From Hyphomicrobium zavarzinii ATCC 27496 (GTDB taxonomy: Bacteria > Pseudomonadota > Alphaproteobacteria > Rhizobiales > Hyphomicrobiaceae): a stretch of DNA of 64,000 nt. Positions 45,263-53,442 of the stretch are shown one piece after another. A program made the position numbers and the translations under genes. The stretch's first letter is position 1. Every line of letters begins with the position of its first letter. The notes below the pieces were generated by a model. That model ran no database searches. It was not told the DNA's origin and saw only the letters and a program-made list of their open reading frames with translations. The stretch covers positions 268,267 through 332,266 of the forward strand of contig NZ_KB911258.1 of the NCBI RefSeq assembly GCF_000383415.1, given 5' to 3'.

Positions 45263-47533
45263 TCAGCCGCCGAAGTCGTAGGCCGCCAGCGCGGCCAGGT
45301 TCACGATATCGGAATCCTTCGCGCCGAGCGTGGAGATTTGCACGCTCTTCTCGAGGCCCACCAGCAGCGGTCCGATGATGGTCGCTCCACCAAGCTCCTT
45401 CAGCATCTTGATGGAGATCGAGGCGGCATGCACCGTCGGCATCACCAGCACGTTCGCAGGCCCCGTCAGGCGGCAGAACGGATAGAGGCTGAGCAGATCC
45501 TGCGAGAGCGCCACGTCCGCGGCCATGTCGCCGTCGAACTCGAAGTTCACATCCCGCTCGGCGAGGATGCGCACGGCTTCGCGCACCTGTTCGGAACGCT
45601 CGCTCGGCGGCTGGCCGAAGGTCGAGTAGCTGAGGAGGGCGACGCGCGGATCGATGCCGAACTTGCGCGCGGCATTTGCGGCTTCGGTTGCGATGTCCGC
45701 AAGCTGCTCGGCCGTGGGCACGTCGTTGACATTGGTGTCCGCCACCAGCACGCCCCGGCCGCGGCATAGTGCGAGGTTCACGCCGATCACGTGCCGGTTC
45801 GGCTTGGGGTCGATGACCCTCAGCACGTCCTGGAACACGCTGGTCCAGTTGCGGGTGACGCCCGCCACCATGCCGTCGGCATGTCCGCTGGCGACGAGCA
45901 GCGCCGCGAAGACGTTGCGCTCGTTGGTGACGAGGCGCACGCAGTCGCGCTTGAGAAAGCCGCGGCGCTGAAGGCGCGCATAGAGCGCATCGGCAAACTC
46001 GTCCTTGAACGGCGAGTTCCTGAGATCGATGATCTCGAACTCGTTGCGCAACTTTATGCCGAGCTCGCGGAAGCGCTCCCGCATCACATCCTCGCGCCCC
46101 ACCAGCACGGGAACGCCGAGACCTTGCGAATAGAAGCTGTTGGCGGCGCGAATCGCGGCCGGATCCTCGCCTTCGGCGAACACGATGCGCTTGGGAGCAG
46201 CCCGCACCTGCTCGAACACCGATTGCAGCCAGCTCGACACCGGATCAAGCCGCCCCTTGAGGCGGGAGATATAGGCGTCCATGTCGACGATGGGGCGGCG
46301 CGCGACGCCGGAATCCATCGCCGCCTGCGCAACCGCGGGCGACACGTGGCTGATGAGGCGCGGATCGAACGGCGCAGGAATGATGTACTCCGGCCCGAAC
46401 GTCGGGCGGCGGCCGAGAAACGCCGCCATCACCACGTCCGGGACGTCCTCGCGCGCGAGGGCCGCGAGTGCGCGTGCGGCCGCGATTTTCATGTCGTCGT
46501 TGATGGTGCGCGCCTGCACGTCCAGCGCGCCGCGGAAGATGAAGGGGAAGCCGAGGACGTTGTTGACCTGGTTCGGATAGTCAGACCGTCCCGTCGCCAC
46601 GATGGCGTCGTCGCGCACGGCCTGCACTTCCTCGGGCGTGATCTCGGGATCGGGATTGGCCATGGCGAAGATGATCGGCTTCGCGGCCATCGAGACCACC
46701 ATGTCCTGCGTTACGGCACCCTTTGCGGAGAGCCCGAAGAAGGCATCGGCGCCTGCAAGCGCTTCCGCCAGCGTCCGTGCCTTTGTCTTCGACGCATACG
46801 CCGACTTCCACTGGTTCATGCCGTCCTTGCGGCCCTGGTAGATGACGCCCTTGGTGTCGCAGAGAATGACGTTTTTCTTCGGCATGCCGAGCGCGCAGAG
46901 AAGCTCGATGCAGGCGATGCCCGCCGCACCCGCGCCGTTCACCACCAGCGTGAAGTTCTCGATGTCGCGTCCCGTGAGTTCGAGCGCGTTGATGAGACCC
47001 GCAGCCGCGATGATGGCGGTTCCATGTTGATCGTCATGGAACACGGGAATGTCGAGCAGCTCCTTGAGACGCTCCTCGATGATGAAGCAGTCCGGCGCCT
47101 TGATGTCCTCGAGGTTGATGCCTCCGAAGCTCGGTCCGAGGTAGCGCACAGAGTTGATGAAGGCCTCGACGTCCTCGGTGTCCACCAGAAGGTCGAGCGC
47201 GTCGATGTCGGCGAAGCGCTTGAACAGCGCGCCCTTGCCCTCCATCACCGGCTTGGACGCGAGCGCGCCGAGATTGCCGAGACCGAGGATCGCCGTGCCG
47301 TTGGAGACGACCGCAACCAGGTTGCCCTTGTTGGTGTAGTCGTAGGCGAGCGAGGGGTTCTCGGCGATGGCCTCCACCGGAACCGCGACGCCCGGCGAAT
47401 AGGCCAGCGCCAGATCCCGCTGGGTGACGAGCGGCTTCGTCGGCGTGATTTCGAGCTTGCCGGGCTTGCCTTGAGCGTGGAACTGCAACGCTTCTTGGGC
47501 GGTGATGCGCGTGCGCTGGGATTTGTTGGCCAT
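45263..47533 (-). CDS. maeB: NADP-dependent malic enzyme with C-terminal phosphotransacetylase-like domain
   Basis: About 756 residues from the ATG at 47533; a TTG at 47554 lies upstream without a ribosome site. The N-terminal malic enzyme domain ([57 protein letters not shown]) is followed at about residue 430 by a PTA-like domain ([16 protein letters not shown] onward). This two-domain arrangement is typical of proteobacterial MaeB. It oxidatively decarboxylates malate to pyruvate. Two TTCCGGAA palindromes lie upstream. Confidence 0.95.
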   Translation of the reverse strand: MANKSQRTRITAQEALQFHAQGKPGKLEITPTKPLVTQRDLALAYSPGVAVPVEAIAENPSLAYDYTNKGNLVAVVSNGTAILGLGNLGALASKPVMEGKGALFKRFADIDALDLLVDTEDVEAFINSVRYLGPSFGGINLEDIKAPDCFIIEERLKELLDIPVFHDDQHGTAIIAAAGLINALELTGRDIENFTLVVNGAGAAGIACIELLCALGMPKKNVILCDTKGVIYQGRKDGMNQWKSAYASKTKARTLAEALAGADAFFGLSAKGAVTQDMVVSMAAKPIIFAMANPDPEITPEEVQAVRDDAIVATGRSDYPNQVNNVLGFPFIFRGALDVQARTINDDMKIAAARALAALAREDVPDVVMAAFLGRRPTFGPEYIIPAPFDPRLISHVSPAVAQAAMDSGVARRPIVDMDAYISRLKGRLDPVSSWLQSVFEQVRAAPKRIVFAEGEDPAAIRAANSFYSQGLGVPVLVGREDVMRERFRELGIKLRNEFEIIDLRNSPFKDEFADALYARLQRRGFLKRDCVRLVTNERNVFAALLVASGHADGMVAGVTRNWTSVFQDVLRVIDPKPNRHVIGVNLALCRGRGVLVADTNVNDVPTAEQLADIATEAANAARKFGIDPRVALLSYSTFGQPPSERSEQVREAVRILAERDVNFEFDGDMAADVALSQDLLSLYPFCRLTGPANVLVMPTVHAASISIKMLKELGGATIIGPLLVGLEKSVQISTLGAKDSDIVNLAALAAYDFGG

Positions 47534-47923
47534 GAATATCGAGCGAATGGACAAAGGACGAGGCCGGGGCGAAGCGAGGCCTGGCGGACGGGCAGCGTGC
47601 TTCCGGAAGAAGGAATGATCCGGGTTTCCGGAACAGAAGCACGACAGATCTTGGTGCGAGGGCTTGATCGGCCGGGATGCAAGCGTGCGGCCTACATCGG
47701 AAACGACGGTCAGGCACTCGAAGGAAGCTCAGAGCAACAGATTGTCGTTACTCTGATCCGGTGTCCCGAATAAGAAGGACGCGATAGGGGGCTTCTCTTC
47801 CGGGAACGAACAGCGGGCGTCTAGCCTACGGTCGCGAGGGGGAGGGGACAACCGGGCATTCCTGCGACTTTTGGACGAGACAAACGCGCCCAATGCAGGC
47901 CGGGCGCCCAAAGCCTGTTGCGC
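47534..47923. other. Intergenic region upstream of maeB
   Basis: 390 bp without a supported gene. It holds two copies of TTCCGGAA (47601-47608 and 47626-47633), 25 bp apart, as a possible operator for maeB, and a GCGCCC/GGGCGC hairpin at 47886-47907 near the end of the convergent-direction lipoprotein gene. Short open frames here look accidental. Confidence 0.4.
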
Positions 47924-48370
47924 TTACTGAACGATCTCCACGGAAAACGTCCGCTGTGTGACGTCCCCGCCAAGCTCGGCCTGGATGGAGAACGTGTCGG
48001 CGCCGGTCTCGCCCTCCCGGGCGGTGTAGTAGATGCCGGTGCCGAGCACCCGCTGACCGATGCAGGTCCCGGAGGCGCTCGTATTGATCGTCGTTTCCTG
48101 ACCGGGCTCGAAGGTGACCGTGCCTTTGCTCGGCGCCGCCGTGATGGCGATGGCGGGCGCGGGCAGGCTCTCGCACTTGGCCCCGAAGCCCGCCATGACG
48201 AACACGCGCGCGCGCCGGCCCGCAACGACGGGACTACGCCTCACGCCGTCGCCTCCCGCCGCGTCCGGTGCCGGAGGCGGCGCGGTGTTGGAGGGGCCGG
48301 ACGAGCATCCGGCCATGAGCAGAAGCGCGAGGACGAGCCCTGCGGCGGCAAACACGGGTCTGGTGGTCAA
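47924..48370 (-). CDS. Putative lipoprotein with beta-rich domain
   Basis: About 148 residues from a TTG at 48370 (GAAGGG upstream); a GTG at 48415 is the longest alternative. The signal ends in the lipobox LLMAGC, so a lipid-anchored outer- or inner-membrane protein is expected. After a Pro/Ala linker the mature part (ITAAPSKGTVTFEPG, then GTGIYYTAREGETGADTF) resembles an Ig-like or cadherin-like beta sandwich. No named family is recognised. It lies 131-176 bp downstream of the TadG-like gene, after that gene's terminator. Confidence 0.72.
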   Translation of the reverse strand: MTTRPVFAAAGLVLALLLMAGCSSGPSNTAPPPAPDAAGGDGVRRSPVVAGRRARVFVMAGFGAKCESLPAPAIAITAAPSKGTVTFEPGQETTINTSASGTCIGQRVLGTGIYYTAREGETGADTFSIQAELGGDVTQRTFSVEIVQ

Positions 48371-48473
48371 ATGAAGGGGCCCTTCAAGCTCGTCGGTCGA
48401 ATGCCAGTCTGGCACGCCGCGCCGCGTCAGGCACGCATCCCATCGGCCATCCTGTGGAGAAGTCGCCTGGCCA

Positions 48474-48515
48474 ACGAAAAAGAAAACGCGCCGGGCTTTT
48501 CAGCATCCGGCGCGT
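48474..48515 (-). terminator. Rho-independent terminator after TadG-like gene
   Basis: On the minus strand a stem of ACGCGCCGG with CCGGCGCGT (48486-48494 with 48507-48515) and a 12-nt loop is followed by TTTTCTTTTT (complement of 48474-48485). Perfect 9-bp stem. Confidence 0.88.
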
Positions 48516-48546
48516 CGGTGGCGGACTGATGGCGGGGAGAGGCCGG

Positions 48547-49989
48547 TCAGTGCGTCAGATAGAGCTGGTTGATCTTGAGCGCGATGTCGCGGAAGGCCTG
48601 CTGCAACTCGCTGCCCGTGTTCGGCGTGTACGCCTTGGACGGGTCCGTGGCGCAATGGTCGAGCGTCTGGATCGCGGTCGCGTTGCCGCCGAGAGCAAAA
48701 CCCACCGTGTAGACGGTGATGCCTTTCGCTTTCATGGCGGTGCAGACAGCGCGAGCTTGTGTCGCGGAATCTCCGTTGGCCGCGCTGCCGGCTCCGGTCG
48801 AACTCGTCTGAACACCCTTGGCGTCGTACTGAAGATTGTACTCGCCGTCCGTCATCAGGATCGCGATCTTGCGCGTGTCGCTGCCATAGGCGGCGGCGGC
48901 GCTCGAGGCGGACCACAGCGAGTTCCAGTTCGGTGACAGCGTATACCAGGTCCACGCCGTGCCGATTTGGCCCGCCGTCGTATTCGACAGCACGAGGTTG
49001 GCGATCTTGTTCGTCAGCGTCGTCTTATTGTTCGTGAGCGGAACCAGTTCGTCGGCGGCGGGCAGGCCGCAAATGCCGTAGCTGCCGCCTGCCCTGTTGA
49101 ACAGGGTCATGACGTAGTTGCCGCTACCGGGCGCCACGTCGGTATACTTGTTGGCACCCGTGCGCTCGACCACGCACTCCGTCGGGTAGTAGGAGATCGA
49201 TGAAGTTCCGTTTCGCGTCGAGTAGGGGTAGGTCACAGAGGATGCCGGGGTGCCGCGGGCCTTGGTGTTGGCGCTCGAGGGGAGGCGCACGCCTTCCGCG
49301 AACGGCACGATCGCGACGCGCACCGGATTTGCGTTGGCGCTGTCCGAGATCACGATGTTGACAAGGTCGGTGGCCGCGGTCTTCAGATCTCTGATCTTGG
49401 TGCCGCCCATCGAGCCCGTGACGTCGAGCATCATCGAGATCTCGACGGGCGTGTTCTCCTTGCCGCCGGCCTTCAGCAGGGCCTTCGAGTACTGGCTTTC
49501 GGAGACGTCGAGCAGCGCGAGCCTCGGAATGTTCGCAAAGCCCAGGAACGCGGTCTTGATGTAGGCGTTTCCGGTCGCGGCAAAGGCGGTGTTGTTGTCG
49601 ACGGCGTCGAAGGCAATCGTATCGTCGATCACTTCGGGGCGGTTCTTGGTGTTCTCCTGGTAATACTTGAGCGCGGCCTCGCGGGCGCCGGTGACGTCCT
49701 TGTCGTTGAGCTGGAGAATGCGTCCACCCGCCAGCACGGCCGCGTCCATGGCGGCGATGGTCTGCTGACGCGCCGCTTGCCAGCGGCCAAAATCGACGCC
49801 CGCGCCCACGAACAGGCAGAACGCGACCAGCGACAACGCGAAAATGATGGCGATGCTACCGTTCTGGTCGCCCGCGAACTCCTGCGCGCGGTTCGCGATC
49901 CGGGACGAGGCACGGTTGCGGCGGCGCCGGTCGTCGGCGGTGGGATTGCCGAGCAACGAGGCCATTTGAGACGCGATGAACGCAAACAT
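48547..49989 (-). CDS. TadG-like pilus-assembly/von Willebrand factor type A protein
   Basis: About 480 residues from the ATG at 49989 (GGAG 9 bases upstream); an ATG at 50025 is also open. An N-terminal TadE/TadG-like membrane helix is preceded by NGSIAIIFALSLVAFCLF; a vWA domain then carries the MIDAS motif DVTGSMGG and TDGEYN. Such proteins are part of Flp/Tad pilus loci, but no other tad genes are in view. It is probably anchored in the inner membrane with the vWA domain in the periplasm. The partner is unknown. Confidence 0.88.
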   Translation of the reverse strand: MFAFIASQMASLLGNPTADDRRRRNRASSRIANRAQEFAGDQNGSIAIIFALSLVAFCLFVGAGVDFGRWQAARQQTIAAMDAAVLAGGRILQLNDKDVTGAREAALKYYQENTKNRPEVIDDTIAFDAVDNNTAFAATGNAYIKTAFLGFANIPRLALLDVSESQYSKALLKAGGKENTPVEISMMLDVTGSMGGTKIRDLKTAATDLVNIVISDSANANPVRVAIVPFAEGVRLPSSANTKARGTPASSVTYPYSTRNGTSSISYYPTECVVERTGANKYTDVAPGSGNYVMTLFNRAGGSYGICGLPAADELVPLTNNKTTLTNKIANLVLSNTTAGQIGTAWTWYTLSPNWNSLWSASSAAAAYGSDTRKIAILMTDGEYNLQYDAKGVQTSSTGAGSAANGDSATQARAVCTAMKAKGITVYTVGFALGGNATAIQTLDHCATDPSKAYTPNTGSELQQAFRDIALKINQLYLTH

Positions 49990-50345
49990 GGAGCTGTCTC
50001 CGGAATGAGGTCCGCTAACGTTCATCCGGCAACGTCTTAGAACTCGTAAATTCCGCAGTCCTCTGGTCCTCGGCAGGATGTAATCCTCCCGATGTGGTGA
50101 ATCGCCGGGAAACGCATTGCCTGCAATTTGAGCGATCGCCGTCGGGGGAAGACGCCGGGCAGCGGGATCCAGGACGGCGCGTGGCCTCGTCCGGACGACA
50201 ATTCCGTTAACATTCGCGTTATTGTCGACAATGCCGGCGCCAAATCGGCTTCGATGAGAAAAAAGCGGGCAGTGCCCGACAACTGTGCCGTGCGCTGGCG
50301 AGCCCTGTAGTCTATAGTTTAAGCCCAGCGGCTCCCAGTTAGGTC
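49990..50345. other. Divergent region between TadG-like and LysR genes
   Basis: 356 bp with no supported gene. A perfect 12-bp palindrome ATTGTCGACAAT occurs at 50221-50232, 114 bp before the LysR gene, and an AT-rich patch with CTATAG (near 50312) precedes the start. Promoters for both directions probably lie here. Confidence 0.4.
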
Positions 50346-51260
50346 ATGATCGATAAGCTTGAACTGCTCCTGGCCCTCGCACGTGAACGTCACTTCGGCC
50401 GAGCGGCAGACGCGTCTGGGGTCACCCAGCCAACACTCTCTTCGGCACTGAAAAGCCTTGAAGATCAATTCGGTGTGTTGATCGTCGAGCGTGGCTCGCG
50501 GTTTCGATGCTTCACCCCGGAGGGGGAGCGTGTTCTCGATTGGGCGCGCCGGATCGTGGGCGACGCCCGCGCCATGCGCCAGGAGATCGATGCCCTCAAG
50601 AAGGGCTTGTCGGGCCATCTCAGGCTTGCGGTCATCCCCACGTCCCTGCCGTTTCTGGCCGAGCTGACGGTGCCCATGCGCCGCCGGTACCCCGACGTCA
50701 ATCTCACCATCCTCTCCATGACCTCGGATTCGATCCTGACCCGGCTCGAAAATCTGGAGGTGGACATCGGGATTTCCTACGTTGACGCGGAGCCCCCGCC
50801 GCGCTTCGAGACCATCCAGTTCTACGATGAGCACTACGTGCTGCTGGTTGCGCCTGAAAGTCCGCTGGCCAAGCGCGAGCAGGTGACTTGGGCAGAGGCC
50901 GGGCAGCTTCCGCTGTGCCTTCTCACCCCGGACATGCAGAACCGCCGCCTGATCGATCATCATCTGGCGGAGGCGGGCGTGCATCAGAAGCCGACGCTTG
51001 AGAGCAACTCGATGCTCATCCTCTATGCCCACGTGATGTCGGGGGAATGGGCCAGCATCTTGCCGTCGCGGCTCGCCGAAACGCTCGATCGACCGAGTCG
51101 TTTGCGGTCGATCTCCCTGGTCAATCCGACTGTTACGCACAAGATCGGGCTGATCGTCACCAAGCGCGAACCCCACTCGCCTGTGGTCGCGGCCTTCATT
51201 GCGCTAGCAAAGCGCATAGGAAACCTAACGAAAGCAACAACTTCCCGCAAAGAAACTTGA
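50346..51260 (+). CDS. LysR-family transcriptional regulator of formate dehydrogenase genes
   Basis: 304 residues with an N-terminal HTH (LLLALARERHFGRAADASG, then VTQPTLSSALKSLEDQFG) and a LysR substrate-binding domain. It is encoded 128 bp upstream of fdsG in the same direction, and a classical ATAG-N7-CTAT box lies between them. It probably controls the fds operon, a common arrangement in methylotrophic and heterotrophic alphaproteobacteria. The co-inducer is unknown; formate is the natural guess. Confidence 0.92.
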   Translation: MIDKLELLLALARERHFGRAADASGVTQPTLSSALKSLEDQFGVLIVERGSRFRCFTPEGERVLDWARRIVGDARAMRQEIDALKKGLSGHLRLAVIPTSLPFLAELTVPMRRRYPDVNLTILSMTSDSILTRLENLEVDIGISYVDAEPPPRFETIQFYDEHYVLLVAPESPLAKREQVTWAEAGQLPLCLLTPDMQNRRLIDHHLAEAGVHQKPTLESNSMLILYAHVMSGEWASILPSRLAETLDRPSRLRSISLVNPTVTHKIGLIVTKREPHSPVVAAFIALAKRIGNLTKATTSRKET

Positions 51261-51287
51261 CGATTAGGGGAAAGAATTCGCGTCACC

Positions 51288-51306
51288 CGATAGAAACAAT
51301 CTATCG
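51288..51306. promoter_or_regulatory. LysR box CGATAG-N7-CTATCG upstream of fdsG
   Basis: CGATAG (51288-51293) and CTATCG (51301-51306) form a perfect inverted repeat with a 7-bp spacer. The core matches the LysR consensus T-N11-A (T51291, A51303). It is 82 bp upstream of the fdsG start; a TATAAA at 51366-51371 could be part of the promoter. Confidence 0.6.
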
Positions 51307-51388
51307 TGGCACGAAACACGTCTATTGATCTTTGGGGTCGCTAACCTGATCTACATTGAAATAACTATAAATACATTGGAGGGCCGCC

Positions 51389-51862
51389 ATGAGCCGTTTC
51401 GAACCGTGGAGCGAAGAGCGCACGGTCGAGATCGTCGCTGATCACAAAGGGCTGGAGGGGCCGTTGATGCCCATTCTCCATGCTCTTCAAGAAGCGTTCG
51501 GCCACGTTCCGGAAGAGGCAACTCCCGTGCTCGCGCGGGAACTTAACCTCTCGCGTGCCGAGGTGCACGGCGTCATCACCTTCTATCATGACTTCCGCCA
51601 TCAACTGCCCGGCAAGCACATCTTGAAGTTGTGCCGAGCTGAAGCGTGCCAGTCGATGGGATGCGAGAAGCTGGTCGAGCGCGCCGAGTCTCGCCTCGGC
51701 GTCGAATGCGGCAATACAACTCCTGACGGCCGGGTGACCTTCGAGGCCGTCTACTGCCTCGGCCTGTGCGCCACCGCCCCCTCCGCGATGATCGATGGCC
51801 GCATCGTCGGCCGTGTCGACGCGAACCGTCTGGACCAGCTCCTGAAGGAGGCCCAGTCATGA
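51389..51862 (+). CDS. fdsG: Formate dehydrogenase gamma subunit (NuoE-like)
   Basis: 157 residues with a thioredoxin-like [2Fe-2S] fold; the cluster cysteines are in LCRAEACQSMGCEKL and YCLGLCATAPSAM. GGAGGG lies 8 bases upstream of the ATG. It passes electrons within the NAD-reducing module of soluble formate dehydrogenase. Its stop overlaps the beta-subunit start by ATGA. Confidence 0.94.
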   Translation: MSRFEPWSEERTVEIVADHKGLEGPLMPILHALQEAFGHVPEEATPVLARELNLSRAEVHGVITFYHDFRHQLPGKHILKLCRAEACQSMGCEKLVERAESRLGVECGNTTPDGRVTFEAVYCLGLCATAPSAMIDGRIVGRVDANRLDQLLKEAQS

Positions 51863-53439
51863 CGCTTCGCATTTTTGTTCCGCGCGACGCCGCGGCAGTC
51901 GCATGCGGCGCAGACGAGGTTGCAACCGCGCTCGGCGCAGCCGCCAAAAAGGCCGGCGTGCAGGTTCAGATCGTCCGCAACGGCTCGCGCGGCATGCTCT
52001 GGCTGGAGCCGCTGGTCGAAATCGAGCGTGAAGGCGTGCGCTACGGCTTCGGCCCGGTCGCGCCCTCTGATGTCGAGAGCCTGGTCAAGGCCGGCATTCT
52101 GCAGGGCAAGCCCGTAGACCAGATCAAGCATCCGCTCTCGATCGGCGTCGTCGACGACCATCCCTATCTCAAGCGCCAGACGCGCCTGACGTTCGCGCGC
52201 TGCGGCATCACCGATCCCGTCTCGCTCGAGGACTACCGCGCCCACGACGGCTACAAGGGCCTCGAGCGCGCACTCGCGATGAAGCCCATCGAGATCGTGG
52301 ACGAGGTGGCGAAGTCGGGCCTGCGCGGCCGCGGCGGCGCCGGCTTCCCGACCGGCATCAAGTGGAAGACGGTCCACGACACGCCGATGGGTCAGCAGAA
52401 GTACATCGTCTGCAACGCGGACGAGGGCGACAGCGGCACCTTCGCCGACCGCATGATCATGGAAGGCGATCCCTTCCTGCTGGTCGAAGGCATGACCATC
52501 GCCGGCATCGCGGTGGGCGCCACGCGCGGCTACATCTACCTGCGCTCGGAGTATCCGCACGCGGCGATCGCGCTCAACGCCGCCATCGACGCGGCGAAGG
52601 CGGCCGGATACCTCGGGTCCAGCGTCGCTGGCTCCCAGCACGCGTTCGAGCTTGAGGTGCGCATCGGCGCTGGCGCCTACGTCTGCGGCGAGGAAACGTC
52701 GCTTCTGGAGAGCCTCGAAGGCCGTCGCGGCCTCGTTCGCGCCAAGCCCCCGCTTCCGGCCCACAAAGGTCTCTTCGGCCAGCCGACCGTGATCAACAAC
52801 GTGCTCTCGCTCTGCGCGGTGCCGTTCGTGCTCGCGGAAGGCGCGAAGGCCTACGCAGACTACGGCATGGGCCGCTCGCGCGGCACGATGCCCATTCAGC
52901 TCGCCGGCAACCTGAAGTTCGGCGGCCTGTTCGAGACGGCGTTCGGTATCACGCTGGGAGAGCTGGTGGACGACATCGGCGGCGGCACCCTGTCGGGGCG
53001 TCCTGTAAAGGCCGTTCAGGTCGGTGGCCCGCTCGGCGCCTATTTCCCGCGCGGCCTGTTCGACACGCCGTTCGACTACGAGGCCTTCGCCGCGCGCGAT
53101 GGCCTCATCGGTCACGCGGGCATCGTGGTTTTCGACGAGACTGCGAACATGGCCAAGATGGCCCGTTTCGCCTTCGAGTTCTGCTCTGTCGAGAGCTGCG
53201 GAAAATGCACGCCGTGCCGCATCGGTTCGACCCGTGGTCGCGAGACGATGGACAAGGTGATGGCGGGCGTCGATACGGCCGCCAACTTGGCCGTCATCGA
53301 AGATCTGTGCAACACGATGAAATTCGGATCGCTTTGCGCTTTGGGTGGGTTCACCCCATATCCCGTTATGAGCGCGTTGACACATTTCCCTGAAGATTTC
53401 GGCCGGCCTGGCAAGAAGCTGGCCGAGGCAGCGGAGTAA
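51859..53439 (+). CDS. fdsB: Formate dehydrogenase beta subunit, NADH-binding (NuoF-like)
   Basis: 526 residues from the ATG at 51859. After an N-terminal thioredoxin-like domain, GRGGAGFPTGIKWK and NADEGDSGTFADRM bind FMN and NAD, and the C-terminal ESCGKCTPCRIGSTRG with a later LCALGG holds a [4Fe-4S] cluster. It reduces NAD with electrons from formate oxidation. The alpha-subunit gene starts 3 bp downstream. Confidence 0.95.
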   Translation: MTLRIFVPRDAAAVACGADEVATALGAAAKKAGVQVQIVRNGSRGMLWLEPLVEIEREGVRYGFGPVAPSDVESLVKAGILQGKPVDQIKHPLSIGVVDDHPYLKRQTRLTFARCGITDPVSLEDYRAHDGYKGLERALAMKPIEIVDEVAKSGLRGRGGAGFPTGIKWKTVHDTPMGQQKYIVCNADEGDSGTFADRMIMEGDPFLLVEGMTIAGIAVGATRGYIYLRSEYPHAAIALNAAIDAAKAAGYLGSSVAGSQHAFELEVRIGAGAYVCGEETSLLESLEGRRGLVRAKPPLPAHKGLFGQPTVINNVLSLCAVPFVLAEGAKAYADYGMGRSRGTMPIQLAGNLKFGGLFETAFGITLGELVDDIGGGTLSGRPVKAVQVGGPLGAYFPRGLFDTPFDYEAFAARDGLIGHAGIVVFDETANMAKMARFAFEFCSVESCGKCTPCRIGSTRGRETMDKVMAGVDTAANLAVIEDLCNTMKFGSLCALGGFTPYPVMSALTHFPEDFGRPGKKLAEAAE

Positions 53440-53442
53440 CCC

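Noticed and set aside
47729-47911. 60-codon minus-strand frame upstream of maeB
   Set aside because: No ribosome site, no homology signal and biased composition.
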